A stretch of DNA of 64,000 bases from Mytilus trossulus (GCF_036588685.1 NC_086378.1:30419578-30483577), one strand, 5' to 3'; counted from the stretch's first letter, positions 23,801 through 37,767 are shown. Numbers and translations: made by a program. Notes: generated by a model not told the origin, from the letters alone.

Positions 23801-24866
23801 GGTTTTGAAAAATGTAGTTTTTCCTTTATGTCTTGGCTTCATGAAAATCCATAAAATAAATTTCAAAGGATTTAAACGTGTAATGTTTTTAGCAAGTACC
23901 TTTTATATAGGATGTTCTTCTTTTGGATAAGGCATGGAGTAAAATACTTTAATGTTGGTGGCGTCAAGACAGTCATGTCAATTATTATAACTATCAGTGG
24001 ATTCTTTTGATCTAAAAGGCTGTTTGATGGTCTTACAAGGATTTTTTCTAAATTATTCGAAATTTTTCTATATTATATAAAAAAAATTCTATATTTTATA
24101 AAAAAAAATCTATATTATTTGAATTTTTTCTAAATTATTTGAAATTATTTTCGAAATTTCGAACGCAAGTTGTTGGAATTTTTGTTTACTGTAAATAAAG
24201 GAATCAAGAATGTCGGAAAATTATTAAGATTCTATAACCCTGAATTAGTTAATCACTGGTCCCGGTTTTTTTTACAAGGTTTAATAAGAAGATTTAAAAA
24301 AAAAATATGCAATTTTACACTTATCTTACGTTTTATGTATTTCCTATTGACCATTTACAGAAATATGCCTGCATGCCTTTACAAGAAAATAATTTGCATA
24401 TTTTCATAATCTTATTTTATGATTATGATAATTATTTCGTTAAATTAATCAGATAATTAAATAATGTATTATTTAACTCTTAAAAATGTTTATTAATCAA
24501 TTTCTGAAAGTTTTTCAAAATTCACTGTTTCCAATTTTCAGAGATAATTTTTTTAATTTATTTTTGGTATTCCTGGGATTTTTTTTTTATTTCAATTACT
24601 TTTTTCCACGTTTGTTTGGAAAAGATTGTAAATATAAACTTAATCTTAATATTTTATTATAATTATTGATATTTGCATATTCCTAGAGGCAATAACTGTT
24701 CTAAAGACAAACGACAACCAATCATTTACCTGCTTTTAGACAAACAGAAAAAACCTAGCAAAGGCCTCAATGAAGTGTGAAAGTCTCACATAGAGAAAGC
24801 AACAAGTAGCGAAATTAAATCAGCCAATCAAATCGCAGTAAATAAGATGCTATTCATTACATCACA
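20881..24866. other. Intergenic region upstream of the PR-domain gene
   Basis: AT-rich with no supported gene. An inverted pair of GTAACTGACCGTT motifs (22016-22030 and 23532-23545) and a locally repetitive A/T block at 24048-24155 are the only structures noted. Confidence 0.5.
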
Positions 24867-24872
24867 TATATA
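24867..24872 (+). promoter_or_regulatory. Possible TATA box of the PR-domain gene
   Basis: TATATA lies about 250 bp upstream of the inferred ATG at 25121, in otherwise mixed sequence. In such AT-rich DNA this is weak evidence. Confidence 0.25.
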
Positions 24873-25120
24873 CAGGGTGGACAGTGGTCACTACAATCAT
24901 AATGATGAGTTAAATAGTTAGTGACCATTAGGATATAATTATATCATCCCGTAGGCAAAGTTATAAGAAAACTTTTTACGCGACTAGACACTTATTTAAA
25001 CTTTAAATCAACTTTAAAAAAAATTTCAAAGAATTAAAAGTACAACCGCAAACTACAGTTATAAATGATTTTTTTCGTATAAAGTGAATTTTAAACAGAA
25101 CATTGAAACTTTTTTTTAAA

Positions 25121-28100
25121 ATGGATTCGTGTGTTTTAATACCAGAAGAGTTTAGTTTAGTTTTGACATTGCATCCTAATCCAAAGAACATTTTAGAGAT
25201 GTCAGTAGCTGTATGGAGCAATACATTCATTCCTGCTGGTACTATTTTCCGACCGGACGAAGGTGTCTTCAAGTTAGACAAAATAGAAGTGTTTTCCAAG
25301 CTTCCTGCTAGTGATGTAAGTAAAACTTTAATTTCATATATTAGACACTTATTAGTCGGAGAAAGTTCGTGTATTTGTACTTTATTTTTTAGAAGACATA
25401 AAGTAATTTGTCACTGCCATGATTTATTACAGAATTATAGCACTGATAATGCTTTGATCGGAAATTGCAAAAAATAACACTTATCTTGAAGTATTCTGCA
25501 ACCTTATATAATGCATGTGACATTATATGAAAAAAGTTCTTTGGAATTTCGTACTTCTTCTAAAACTTTTAGTATTTAGTTATCAATGTAAATGAAATAT
25601 TTGAAAGAGGGTTAAGTATATATAAATCTTTCAATATCATCAATTTTAAGAGACACAAACAGCTTTGAATTTGATTGGGTTATGACGTAAAAAAACATTA
25701 TTTTTATAATTATATTTTTAATCAATTTGATTTAATTTTCCGATTTCAAGCTAAAGATTTAATGTTTATAAAGATTTCTTGTTTCCTTGTTCATTTATAT
25801 TATAGTTATAAATATACAAAGAAGTAAAAGTTTAAGAAAGTCCTAGACAACTTGAAATTTGTGGCATTATAGCAATGAAATACTAGTATATGAATCGTAC
25901 CTGAGACTACTATAACACTGTGTTATAGTTGTCTCAGATCCTACATAATTTATATCATTAGAAACTGTATTTTTCGAATAATTTAATATACTTATTTACC
26001 ATCAGAGCACTGAAATTTGTTACATACTATCCCATAAAAAAGGGTGTAAAAACTGGATTTTAAGTTTTCGGAAATTGTTTTCAAGTTGAAGATATATTTT
26101 AAGGTAACGGACCCGACTGGTTTTGTCTATTTATTTGTATGTCATCTATCCACGTTCTTAGATGTACAAATTATATATGGCCTTAAATAGCCGACCATAC
26201 GATATGGACCTTTTTCAGTGTTGAAGGCCGTACGATGGCCTATACATGTAGTTCTTACGTCCACTTTATTTTAACTTTGATGGATAGTTGTCTCATTAGC
26301 AATCATATCACATCTCCTTATATTTAGTATACTAGATGTAAGGAATGTTTTTCGTTCCGATTTATTTATGGAATTATGATTTAGGGAAGGCATTTTGTTT
26401 TTATACTTGGTTTAAATTTAAACACGATCTAAACTTTATGTTGGCACTATTTTTCCTTTTTCTTTCTTTCTTAATTGGTATTTCCCTTCAAATGTTAACA
26501 CCTACATAACTGCATGTAGACTAAAACATCAATAAAAAGAAGATAATCCGATCCCAACACGATTATCCCACAACACATAGTACTTTATGAATCGCATCTT
26601 CCTTCTTAACATAAACACCAAGAGTGAAAAACAAAGAAATTTAACACAATCTTGTTGACACTTTCGATTAACCACCTCGATCGTAAGACGATTAGTCAAA
26701 AATCTCTCTAAAAAAGCGAGAAACAATCTTAAACAACAAGATGACATCTGAAAAAGTCTTTTGTTAAATAGGTGTTTAATAAGGAAAGAAAAGGATATAT
26801 ATTTAATTTATAGGGTGCATAGTAAGTTTTTGGTGTTGACACTGGCTAAATATTAAACACCTTTCTAATTTCTGATTGCATTTAAAACTTTATTTCGTTT
26901 TATTGATTTATTTTTTTCTAAATCTTAATGAAAAGAGTAACTATTTTAAGGCATCAAAAATAACACTTTTTAGACAGGATAAAGCATATGTTTTATGAGA
27001 TAGTTAAAAAATAAGATTTTACAAAATTATCAAGAGCTACGTGCATGTCTTTGTTTGTGTTGCTGGGTTGTCGTCTCTTTTTCATATATGTTGCAAATTT
27101 CAATTATAAGTGAGTTTTTGTTGTGTTTATTAAGCAGTCAGTGATTGTTGACTATTTATAACTACAAAGTGATAATTTCTGTATATGATACGCTCTTTAT
27201 AAAAATACTAAATATGATTAAAAGGAAAATTTTGGGAATATGGTCTATACGACAGCAACCAATCAACAACTAAAAGACATCTAAATCTTAACATATAGTC
27301 TTCGACAATAACAGTAGTCTATACTACATGCCATGTTCTAAAACGTCCCAAGTATATAAATGTTTTGAATGAATTTTAAATTTTAAATGAAAAAAATGCG
27401 TTTCTCTAAATAACTTGACACATGCGAACTCGTTTATCTTAGAGTTGTTTGTTATATAGCAGTATTCTACAGAAATTCGATTTCTTCAGTAGTTTATTTT
27501 TTAACTGACTGAAATCCTGGTCGGAAGTGAAATGTAAGAACACTCAACACTAATGCTCTAAAGTATCACCTCTTACATAAACAATTTAATGTACTTGTGA
27601 AAAAGATACACACTCAACAATAGACCCATTAAAATTCGGCACACACTTTGATGAATTCTTTTATTCAATTATTTATTAATATAATTCTAGGATAAATAAG
27701 TGAACAAGTTAATAATTCCTTAAGTCAACAAAACTTCTAAGAAATAATACAACCCGCCACTTCAGATGATAGTATTAGTCGCATTACTAACAAAACGTCT
27801 CGTCAGTGAAAGTTTCGAAGGTGTAAAATGTCCCTACAGCAGAAATTCTTGGACAAATACTAAACTGTATATGATGGTCGTGTTATTCAGTAGCTATACA
27901 ATAGAGAATACGTATATAAATCAAAATTATATGAATTTTGTTTAATAAATATCGAAACCATAGAAGCATATAATGATTATGATCAAAAGAAATTACAACA
28001 TAGTTGAAGTTCCCATCAGGGGTAACAGTTCCGAAATGATCAAAGCCATCATATACCCACCGGAACCCAAAAATGTGAGAAACCTTTGTGATATATAAAC

Positions 28101-31100
28101 ATATAATAAGTAAATATTTCACGCTTCATATTTTATTTACTTTGCTTAATTCACAAAGAAGTCCCGAAACTGATTAACACATAATTTGTTATGCCCAATC
28201 ATATCATATTCACATTGCCAAAAATTCGTAAAAATACATTTGTAAGTCTTGACCAGTGACGAACTTATTTCAAGGGTAATATTATAAATTTGAATTTTAT
28301 CGGTCAGTGCTTGATCAAAAGCAGATACACACACGAGACATTAATTAGAGCTGTTAATGAACTGCTGGGCAGTCAATTATACAATATCTTCGTGTTGAAA
28401 CATAAATTTAAGACCCGTGCATGGTGAGGTGTGAACAGGGTACTTCTCAAATGAGTAATACAGAAATACATTTGGATCAATATTTTAAAAGTACCACGAA
28501 GTTATGCAAATCTTTACAAATTGTGCAAACTATTTTGAGTAAAAACATTTTATATTATAAAATTTGATAACCCGACTTTATGATGCTGAAAGTTTAGCAC
28601 TTATTTCGTACTTTAAGTTAATAATTAAAAAAAATATTTGGAATTTTCAGAAACCCTGTATACAGTTAGAACATACAACAAAGGCCTAGGTTTGCAGAAG
28701 GCAAAGTTACAATGAATATAGACTTTTTCTTAAAAGATAAACAAAATCATTTTTGGGACCCTTTATATTGTTCGGTATGAGCCAAGGCTTCGTGTTTAAG
28801 GCCCCACTTTGACTATAATGGTTTCCTTATTACTATTTTTGACTGCATATAGAGTTGTTTCATTGGCACTTATACTACATCTTCTTATATCTATATGTGG
28901 GTAGAATAAATAAAAAATCGAAAATTACAGGGACGTCATTAGTCAATCTCTCAAATTTTAAAAGATTTTGGTCGCATGTTTGATGCATAAATGATCGGAA
29001 CGTTTCATTTTGTTCAAAATACTTCCAAGTCCAGTGGCAAATATTTTATGGATTCAATTTTTGACGATTTTCCCAACACAGCCTCAAATAAATCCAGATC
29101 GGTTGTTAACAGGTCGTATTACATGGGTAAACATTTGAGGTTTTGAAGTGTAATAATCATTAATGAGTAATACGTGATATAGAAGATAAACAAACACACA
29201 TGACGTAATACATTGCAACTAACACGCGCTACAGATAACGGCGACGATAAACTGTTTTTCTTTCGATAATATACTATCACATGTTTGGTACAGCGGAATT
29301 GACAAAATAGACATTTATTGAGAAAATTAATACAATTACAAAATTAATCAACCAGAAAAATACTTTTTCTTAACCAAGGACAATGACGTAACACGCCGCG
29401 TGATTCCGCACGGTAATTGTATTGTGGTCATTGAAAATAGCATATCTGTTCAATACCGAGCGTTAGATTCGAACCATTGCGTTTAATGGAAAGTTGAATT
29501 CGTATTAAAGAACAATAAACATTTTAGAATTTGTGTCTTCTGAATTGGTATTAAAGTACAATACATATTTTAGAATTGGTGTCTTCATCTCTGTTGAAGT
29601 ACACCGAAGTGTCTGCTCCAAACCTTAATCCCTGCTTTAAACAATAAAGGGATTTAAAGTAAAAAGATATTACAACAATTTCATAAAATTATTTTGTTCT
29701 GATGTTTGATTTGATCCAATAAATGAAACGGCAACCTGTTCTAATTGGTACGTTGACAAGACGTACGTGAAAGTGCAGTCGTCTGTCAAATGGCGCGTGG
29801 CGAATCGACAGAACAAGTGCTGAAGACGATTGGTAAATTGCCTACAGATAACAACAGTAATTGATTACTACGTTTGGACAAATTGACCATTAAAATTAAA
29901 TGTATAAAGACTTTGGTTACTGCATATCAGTGATGTATTGCAATAACTTATTTTACAATTTGATATGGACAGCTGTAATTTGTGGAAACTAGACCATAAA
30001 ACTACCATTCAACAAACACAAATATTTGCATGCAAACATATGGACAAAAAAAAGAAAGAAAAAAAAGTGTTTTTATATCACTCCAAAACGCTTAATTAGA
30101 ACTGAAGTAAAAAAAGGAATAAAAAGTTAAGAAATTTACAGAAAAAAAACCCAAGCACAAGTTCAGAAATATCCAAAAGGCGCTAAAAAAAACGACCCCT
30201 TAAAGTTTACAACTTACATTTTAGTTTATATAGCACTTCGGCTATAAAGTAGTTAGTTTTTATCTCAAACCTTTAGTAAATTTTCCCATTCTACTTTTTA
30301 CAGATTCGTTACAAATTTGGTTGTTATGATGAAATCTGTGATGTTGAAAACAGAAAGGTACGGCATTGTAATTGGATCCGGTTTAGCAAATCTTCTGGAA
30401 ACATAAACGATGTAAACTTCATTGCTGCTATTGTGAAAGACCAGCCTATATACCAAACAATCCGTCCAGTCAAACCAAACGATGAAATTGTCGTCTTCTT
30501 TGATCACGTGAACATCCAGTCTGAGGTTGCAGACGACACGATAGAAGAAATTGATGTTGTCGGAGACGTAGACGAGTGTATGGAAAGTAGTAAGTATTCC
30601 AGTACATTGAATAAATCAAAACATAATTTTCACAGACATTTTTAATGATACAACAGGTCAATATTACAGATATGGTATGATTGCCAATGCGAAAACCCTC
30701 CACAATATGTTCTCTTAAAAGGTCAAGGTTTGGAATTTAGCAATTTAATTGGATATGTTAAAAGCTCTAACAAAGTGTACCTTATTTGGATATCAAAATA
30801 ATTTTCTTATCACTATTTGTAGGTATGAAAATTGAGAATGAGACATCACCAGTCCTGAACAGTAACTCTTCCCTAGAGTTGTCACGAGAAGATGACTGTC
30901 GTTCTAGTTTAAGCGATATAACAAGCTGTGGCGAAGAGCAAGATGATAATGTAAAATCAGAAAGCACAGAAATTCCCAGCTCTAGTCATGAGAGTAGTCT
31001 TAATTCCAGCAAGGACATATCCGCGTCTAGTCACAACAGCAGTGGGATAATATCTAGTAAACCAACAGGCTCTACTGAATCCGATATAACCAGCAGTAGC

Positions 31101-34018
31101 CCAGATTTCACAGAGAAACCAGTCAGGCGGAACAGAGAAAGAACGTGGTTACCATGTGAAGTCTGTGGCAAACGATTTGACCGTCCATCTTTGTTGAAAC
31201 GACACATGCGCACCCACACAGGTACTATTTTTTGTTATCAACTGTACTCCTTTTGTGACATGTATATATATGTCATTTCATTACCACTATTCATACAATA
31301 AAGAAACTATCTAGAGATGAAGCATTTTTATATCAAACGTGTTTTTCATATTTGAGTAAATCTCTATTATTAATTCTGTAACATCAACCAGACAGTATAC
31401 AAGGGCAACTTAAAGATCAGCAGTATCATACAAATTAAGACATATAATAGAATGCCATCTTCGTAAACTTAGTATTAACCAATCAAAACATGTTATTCTA
31501 ACGTGTAGTATAATATAATAAATTGTTACATTTTAGTTTATGAAAGTTATTTCTGATTTCAGGTGAGAAACCCCATGCTTGTGATGTTTGCGGCAAAGCA
31601 TTCTCAACCTCTTCCTCTCTGAACACCCACCGCCGGATCCACAGTGGAGAAAAGCCACACCAGTGTAAAGTGTGTGGAAAACGATTCACAGCATCATCTA
31701 ACCTTTACTATCACAGAATGACCCATAATAAGGTAAAGTTCATTGGTTTTTCTTGTAAAACTGAATAGCGTAGACTTTTCCATAGTACTTTGTACATAAC
31801 AGTTGCGTGTGAATATTCCATTATTAATGACGTGTTACTATTTATAGTTTTGTACCTCTATTTAACCGTTACAGAGTTGGGCTATAATAATAGATGCATA
31901 TAATCCAAATATATACCTGAAAGTTTTAACCATATTTTCAAAAATAGAACAACATTTGTATGCACTGACACCGACTACATCCTGCTTTTACGGAAGTTGA
32001 AAATTTAATATCTATTAATATTTAATCGGTCAGTATGTCTGAGCAATATACATCTAGTCCGAGATTGCTCTGACGTCGGATGGCCTTTTTCAGGATTTTC
32101 AGAGGAAGGCAAATCCAGAAAAAGATTGTCAGACGTCAGAACATACAATTGCTTTATATTGTTCAAAACTCAGAGCATGTAATTGTTTAATGCATGCTTA
32201 ATATGCAACCAAAGCAAACTTTGTACACTTTTACGTCTGCATTGAATAACGTTTTATCAGAATTCATTAAAGGATTTATATAGTAAATTAATGAAATATG
32301 TATATATAGTAACATAGTTATATTTATATTATTGCAGGAAAAGCCACACAAATGTAACATGTGTTCCAAGTCGTTCCCGACCCCCGGAGATTTACGAAGT
32401 CATATGTACGTTCACAGCGGATCTTGGCCATATAAATGCGAAATCTGCAATAGAGGATTCAGCAAACAGACCAACCTCAAAAATCATTTATTGCTACATA
32501 CAGGTACAAACATTTATCTCAGCTATTATAGATATTGGTTTTGCATGCTCATTGTTGACGGCCGTATGTCGACCTTTAGTAGAACATCTTGTTGTAATGA
32601 TTTTAAATAATGCCGCTTTTTTTATTTTAAGAAATGAAACAAAGCCAAATAAATGAATATCTTTAAGCTTGTATGGATGATATTCGTAAGCATTATAGAA
32701 AAAAAAACATTTAAACATATGTGAATATAATAAAACTTAAGGTATATAGCGTAATGTGAATTATCTATGATGAGTTTATTTAGATTACATCATGCATTTT
32801 ATAGTAGAAAGGAATTTCACAGAAACTTTTCAGAGAAAGTCTCCATTTCAGATGTATTATAGACTTTTTGTTTTACCTTCGATTGTTATTGATTCCAACT
32901 TTTATTAACAGGTGACAAACCTCATGAGTGCTTAGTTTGTGGGAAGAAGTTTGCTCTACAATGTAACCTCAGGACTCACATGAAAACTCATGAAAGTAAG
33001 TACATATATGTATACAGATAACACTTTCTTTCGTATAATTTAAGTTGCACTTAGTTTTAAAACTTTGAATGTTCTTTTAAAACACAACAGCAAACATATT
33101 TGCTTAAGAATTATATGGTTTTGCTTATTGCAGAAAGCCTTACGTAAACCTATAAATGTAGTTGTCACATAACATAATTTGATCTACGGTGGGGAGATGT
33201 CCGTTGTGGAAATCATACCACATCTTCTTATTTTTACAATATTTTTTTTTAATTTGCCAACATTAACATGCATTTCATAAATTGAACCATTATTATTGTT
33301 CTTATATCTCAATTTCTGAATTAACGATTATTGTACTAAATATCTTATCCATCTTCTCAATTTCTGAGTTAGAGATTAGAGATTAATGTACTAAATATCT
33401 TATCCATCTTCTCAATTTCTGAGTTAGAAACTTAGAGATTATTGTACTAAATATCTTATCCATCTTCTCAATTTCTGAGTTAGAGATTATTGTACTAAAT
33501 ATCTTATCCATCTTCTCAATTTCTGAGTTAGAGATTATTGTATACTAAATATCTTATCCATCTTTCTTGTAGATGACAGCCAAGATGAATGCTTAAAATG
33601 TGGGAAAACCTTTACAGTCACAGACAAACAGAGTTTCACTGGGCGTTGCTCCGGATGTTCGCATGAGCAACAACTCTTGACAAATTTCAGTATATCTCGT
33701 TTGACAGAATCTACACCAAAGTGCTATAGCAAAAATCTGAATTCGAATGACTTTAGAAGAGCATCATCATTGACGTCTCCTCATTTCGAAAGATCACCAC
33801 CATTTACGTCTGCGCAATTCTTTTCGACGCCATCTCACGTGACAGCAGCTCTGTCACCAATCACAGCTTTGAATCCAATTTTCACTGGAATGGTTCCAGG
33901 CTTCACTCCGGTTTCTTCACGTTCTAGTGAAAATCTAAAATTATACGGACAATTTATGTTGGATGAACATGCACAAGCACGACAACTTTGGACAGGAGTC
34001 CCCGCGCATGGATATTGA
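25121..34018 (+). CDS. PR-domain zinc-finger protein (PRDM-type), seven exons, complete
   Basis: Join 25121-25315, 30304-30589, 30823-31221, 31563-31732, 32338-32503, 32912-32995, 33573-34018. Every intron is GT-AG, the phases match, and the total is 1746 nt (581 residues plus TGA). The ATG at 25121 ([11 protein letters not shown]) is preferred over an upstream TTG. Residues about 28-135 form a SET-like PR domain across exons 1-2 ([12 protein letters not shown], then HCNWIRF, then NDEIVVFF). PR domains are often catalytically weak or inactive; this one lacks the usual Trp-Tyr ending. A Ser-rich acidic linker follows (about 161-255). Six C2H2 fingers start at residue 271, with TGEKPH and SGEKPH linkers first and irregular linkers (NKEKPH, SGSWPY) later. 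After them C-x2-C-x17-C-x2-C (about 440-462) could bind one more zinc. The C-terminus is Ser/Pro/Phe-rich. Presumably a nuclear transcription regulator; which PRDM subfamily is not recognised. Confidence 0.92.
25901..25936. repeat. Short palindromic element, family 1 (in intron 1)
   Basis: CTGAGACTACTATAACAC is followed, with almost no loop, by its inverse with one mismatch. Sister of 16365-16414. Confidence 0.75.
26105..26335 (-). repeat. Degraded dispersed repeat family A (in intron 1)
   Basis: Contains GAAGGCCGTACGATGGCCTA and ATAGTTGTCTCATTAGCAAT, the inverse of the family landmarks in 35003-35420. Another short degraded copy is at about 28795-28890. Confidence 0.6.
33308..33570 (+). repeat. 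Tandem repeat of about 55 bp at the end of intron 6
   Basis: Four to five copies containing TACTAAATATCTTATCCATC and CTCAATTTCTGAGTTAGAGA, with small length changes. The last partial copy runs straight into the exon 7 acceptor (TCTTTCTTGTAG ending 33572). Confidence 0.85.
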
Positions 34019-34580
34019 GGAAATGTCTTCTTACAGTGCAATCTTTGAATGACGCATACAAACTAGTTATAACAAATAGTGCCAAAATTATTTCGTTGTA
34101 TGTACATACATGTATTTGTTTTTATATCTATTCTATTGTCTCCTTTGTAGACCATACATGTGCACTTCTACGCAAAAAAATGTATATAAATGGATGTATT
34201 TATTTCTATATCCATTCTATTGTCTCCTTTCTAGACCATACATGTTCACTTCTACGCAAAATATGTAAATTAGAAATGTATATTTTTCATTTTTTCTCTC
34301 ACAATGTAGAAAGTTAAAAGTCATCCTAATTATTCTTGAATCTTCTGACATTTCTCTTCTTACCTTTACTTCTGATGTGAATGTATATATTTTATTCTTT
34401 CTATTTTCACACTACACTTTGCTTTTATTTTCCTATATCTTTTCTATATTTCCTCTCATTTGAACTATACATATAACATGATATATTTGTTACATATATT
34501 TTTGTAAACTTTGTTAAGTTTATGACATATTTCATTATCTTAATTGTTAAAGAATAAAATAATTGGTAATATAAACTTGT
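34019..34580 (+). terminator. 3' UTR and polyadenylation signal of the PR-domain gene
   Basis: T-rich sequence after the TGA. An AATAAA at 34553-34558 is the first good signal. A segment of about 75 bp near 34090-34180 is repeated at about 34185-34265. Confidence 0.65.
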
Positions 34581-35002
34581 TGACTCTTATTCGAGTATAA
34601 AGATACTAAAGGGGCATTACTAAAATCCATCGACTTTTACGACAGACATACAATAGAGAGTATTTCAACAAAATTTAAACACATTCGGAAAACCAAAAAT
34701 TTGGCAATACGAACCACACCAAAGAAACTGGATGTGAACTCAGATACTCTTGGAGCGTAAACAGTTCCTGCTTCACTAGTGACATCTTTTGAGGTGCTCT
34801 TATCAACTCATGGATGATAAGTCGCATAAGGGGATGACATACATGATATACAAATAGGAGTGTATAGGTCAACTAAAATTTTCAATGAGATGACTATAGC
34901 TTAATCATGACAAACCATTGGTTCTTTAATTTGCTCTAGGAAATAATGATCAGAACAATCAAGCTTTCCATGGACTATGTAGTCGACTAAGCTATAAAAA
35001 AA
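34581..35002. other. Intergenic, nothing recognised
   Basis: No domain-bearing ORF and no clear repeat. Confidence 0.5.
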
Positions 35003-35420
35003 AAGAAGATGTGGTATGATTGCCAATGAGACATCTATCCACAAAAGACCAAAATGACACAGATATTAACAACTATAGGTCACCGTAAGGCATTCAACAA
35101 TGAGCAAAGCCCATACCGCATAGTCAGCTATAAAAGACCCAAATAAGACAATGTAAAACAATTCAAACGAGAAAACTAACGGCCTTATTTATGTAATAAA
35201 ATGAAAGAAAAACAAATAGGTAATACATAAACAAACGACAACCACTGAATTTACAGGCTCCTGACTTGGGACAGACACATCATGACACAAATAATGTGGC
35301 GGGGTTAAACATGTTAGCGGGATCCCAACCTTCCCCCTAACCTGTGACAGTGGTATAACAATACAACATAAGAACGAACTATAAAAATCAGTTTAAAAAA
35401 GGCTTAACTCATTAGATGGA
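35003..35420 (+). repeat. Dispersed repeat family A, best-preserved copy
   Basis: Starts AGAAGATGTGGTATGATTGC. The middle has AACTATAGGTCACCGTAAGG and the end has GACAGTGGTATAACA. Related copies are at 20495-20880, 41470-41500 plus 43633-43750 (split), 44030-44230, and reverse at 17540, 26105, 28795 and about 33140-33235. Very common in mussel DNA as I remember it; the class (SINE-like or part of a longer element) is unknown to me. Confidence 0.7.
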
Positions 35421-35899
35421 CAACAATACATGTGGAATGTTTTAATCACATATTGTTCGTGTATAACATACAATTACAATGTCCAGTCATAATAAGTGTT
35501 TGGTACATCTTGAGAAAAACAGTTCGAAATTCAAAAGAAAGTTTTGTTTGAAAATAAGTTCAAAGGCTTAGAATTGTTAAAATCCACGCTATTTCGACAG
35601 TCTGTTGAAATTTTTCTGCGACTGTCATACACTTGAGAGATTAATAGCTAGCTAAAAAAAACAGGCTACATCCACTATTTTCTATATCGGAAAATGTCTG
35701 TATCAAGTCAGAAATATAACGGTTGTTAACAATTCGTTTGATGTGTTTGAGCTTTCATTTAGCTTTTTGCTTTATAGCAATTTTCGTTTTAAAATTTCCT
35801 CGGAATTCAGTATTTGTGTAATTTTTCACTTTTTTTTTGATAATTGTCTCGTAGGAAATCATGATATCACATCTCATTATTTTTGGTGAAATAAGTAAC

Positions 35900-36178
35900 T
35901 TAAGGTGGTACCTAACACTACAGGGAGATAACTCTGTAAAATCAGCTTAATGTTTTAATTACGTTGTGTTTTTACGGAATATTAAGCTTCTCAATGATCA
36001 AAATAAGTGTTTGTCAAATTGCTATATAACCAGTGTAATTTTTCTGATAAAACGATTGGTTCAATTTTAAAAAGAAAATTATATTTTTGTCAAAGGGTCA
36101 AAGTAAATACTTTGTCAAAATTTCAAGAAAATTAAACGAGCCGAATTATTTTAGTTTAGGTGTTGGGTACCACCTTAA
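35900..36178 (+). mobile_element. TTAA-flanked MITE (piggyBac-like), intact copy
   Basis: Ends TTAAGGTGGTACCTAACAC (35900-35918) and GTGTTGGGTACCACCTTAA (36160-36178), inverse of each other with one mismatch. With TTAA counted as target duplication the element is 35904-36174 (271 bp), with no coding capacity. Same family as 1706-2266. Confidence 0.85.
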
Positions 36179-37767
36179 ATGTCTATGATTTCAACTCTCA
36201 GAAAAGGTTGTCCTTCGATGAATTCGGCCTTTCTTTTTAGGCCCTTCTAATCATATTAATAGATTGCTCTAGAATTATATATATATATATGTATATGTAT
36301 TATTCATCCATATATTTTATATGTTCACATGTTTGATCGATTCTAAAGGAGATTGCTCTAGAAAAGCAATTCGGACGCACGAAAATAAAGTGTCACCTTC
36401 ATTTAAAATCTTTATAATTACATTTGATGATACACATCTTTGAGTCAATGTTGAACATTTAAAACCATGTAAATTATACCTGTAATAATGAGTGATAATT
36501 AAATGACGCAATGTACTAATCATGATGCAACATTTAACAAAAGATTGAAAATTGAAAAAGTGACACACAATAAGAAAAGATAAACACCTTATGGTACTTC
36601 TTGGCATATCAGTTACTACATGTATCCCAAGGGTAGATGTAGATCTGGAGGTATGTAGACAGGTGTCAATTTCCGGTACGGCTCATTTTAATTAAGGAAA
36701 TCACATCTGATGACTCTTCGATCGAAAACAAAATAATTGCTGAAGCGCCTGCTTTAAAAGATAACTTCACCATACAACCAATTCAAAACTTGCTCCAACA
36801 AACAGCAGGCAGTTAACAAAACAGACAAACAAAAAAATATTATTTCAAAGCAAAAGAAATAATCTGGCGCTTTGTTCTTACAGAGACATATAATATGTCA
36901 CATTATATGTTTCTGGTTCTTAGCTATAGACTAGCAGCATAAATATATCCGAAAGGATGCATTTCAAAGGAAAACAAAAACTTTAGCACAAATATAAACC
37001 AAATATAATAATGAATATTCATTTGCAAGTGTTCGGTTAAGTTTGAATCTATATCAAGATAAAAATGACATCAAAACATTGAGAAAAAGCAGCATTTTTT
37101 TCTTCTTTTTCTTCTATTTTTTATTTCTCGCTTATTTTTAAATTTTTTAAAAAGTCCACATTTTTTGTTTGGAAAAAAGAACAGTTTTGAGTCATTGAAT
37201 TCTTTAAACATATGTTTATTTTGCGCCAACCAACAAGTCTTGGCATAAGTTATTTTAAATTACTAAAATGTAACATTTATCATTGTTGATAAAGTTGTCT
37301 GTTCTTTGACATAGTGCACATCGTAAAACAGTTCCCAGAGGAAAGGAACCAGTATCTAGAACAATCTGGTACCGAGTTAACTACTCCACTGGGGCAAACA
37401 TTACTATTTATTCTGGTGATAGACATTCAACACTGATAGGACATTTCAAATTAAGCTGAACACAATTGATTGTCATTTGATAAAATTTATTTGAGTTTTG
37501 GCATGGTATTACCAATAAAATAGTATCAGTGTTAACATTCACTGTAAATGACACTTAAACCTTTGTAACAGAACATCAAATTAATTATACTTTATTGCTT
37601 TATTGCTTGTCAAAGAATCAATTGTTTGCGAGATAACTCTTTCAGGCGGAAGAAAAAAAGCTGCAATGTCGTCTGCCGAGTACACTTAGAAATGTATATA
37701 CACAATTATACGCTATATCGGATTTTTATGTAAGAGGAAAGCCCAATTTCCTCTAACACGTATTTGT
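36179..37767. other. Intergenic, nothing recognised
   Basis: AT-rich, only short ORFs. An AT dinucleotide run lies near 36278-36300. Confidence 0.5.

Larger units (their letters stand above)
25316..30303 (+). other. Intron 1 of the PR-domain gene (5.0 kb)
   Basis: Donor GTAAGT at 25316, acceptor TTTTACAG ending 30303. It holds a family-1 palindrome, two degraded family-A repeats and a reverse LINE-tail fragment at 29035-29055. No independent gene was seen inside; the remaining ORFs are short and featureless. Confidence 0.8.
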
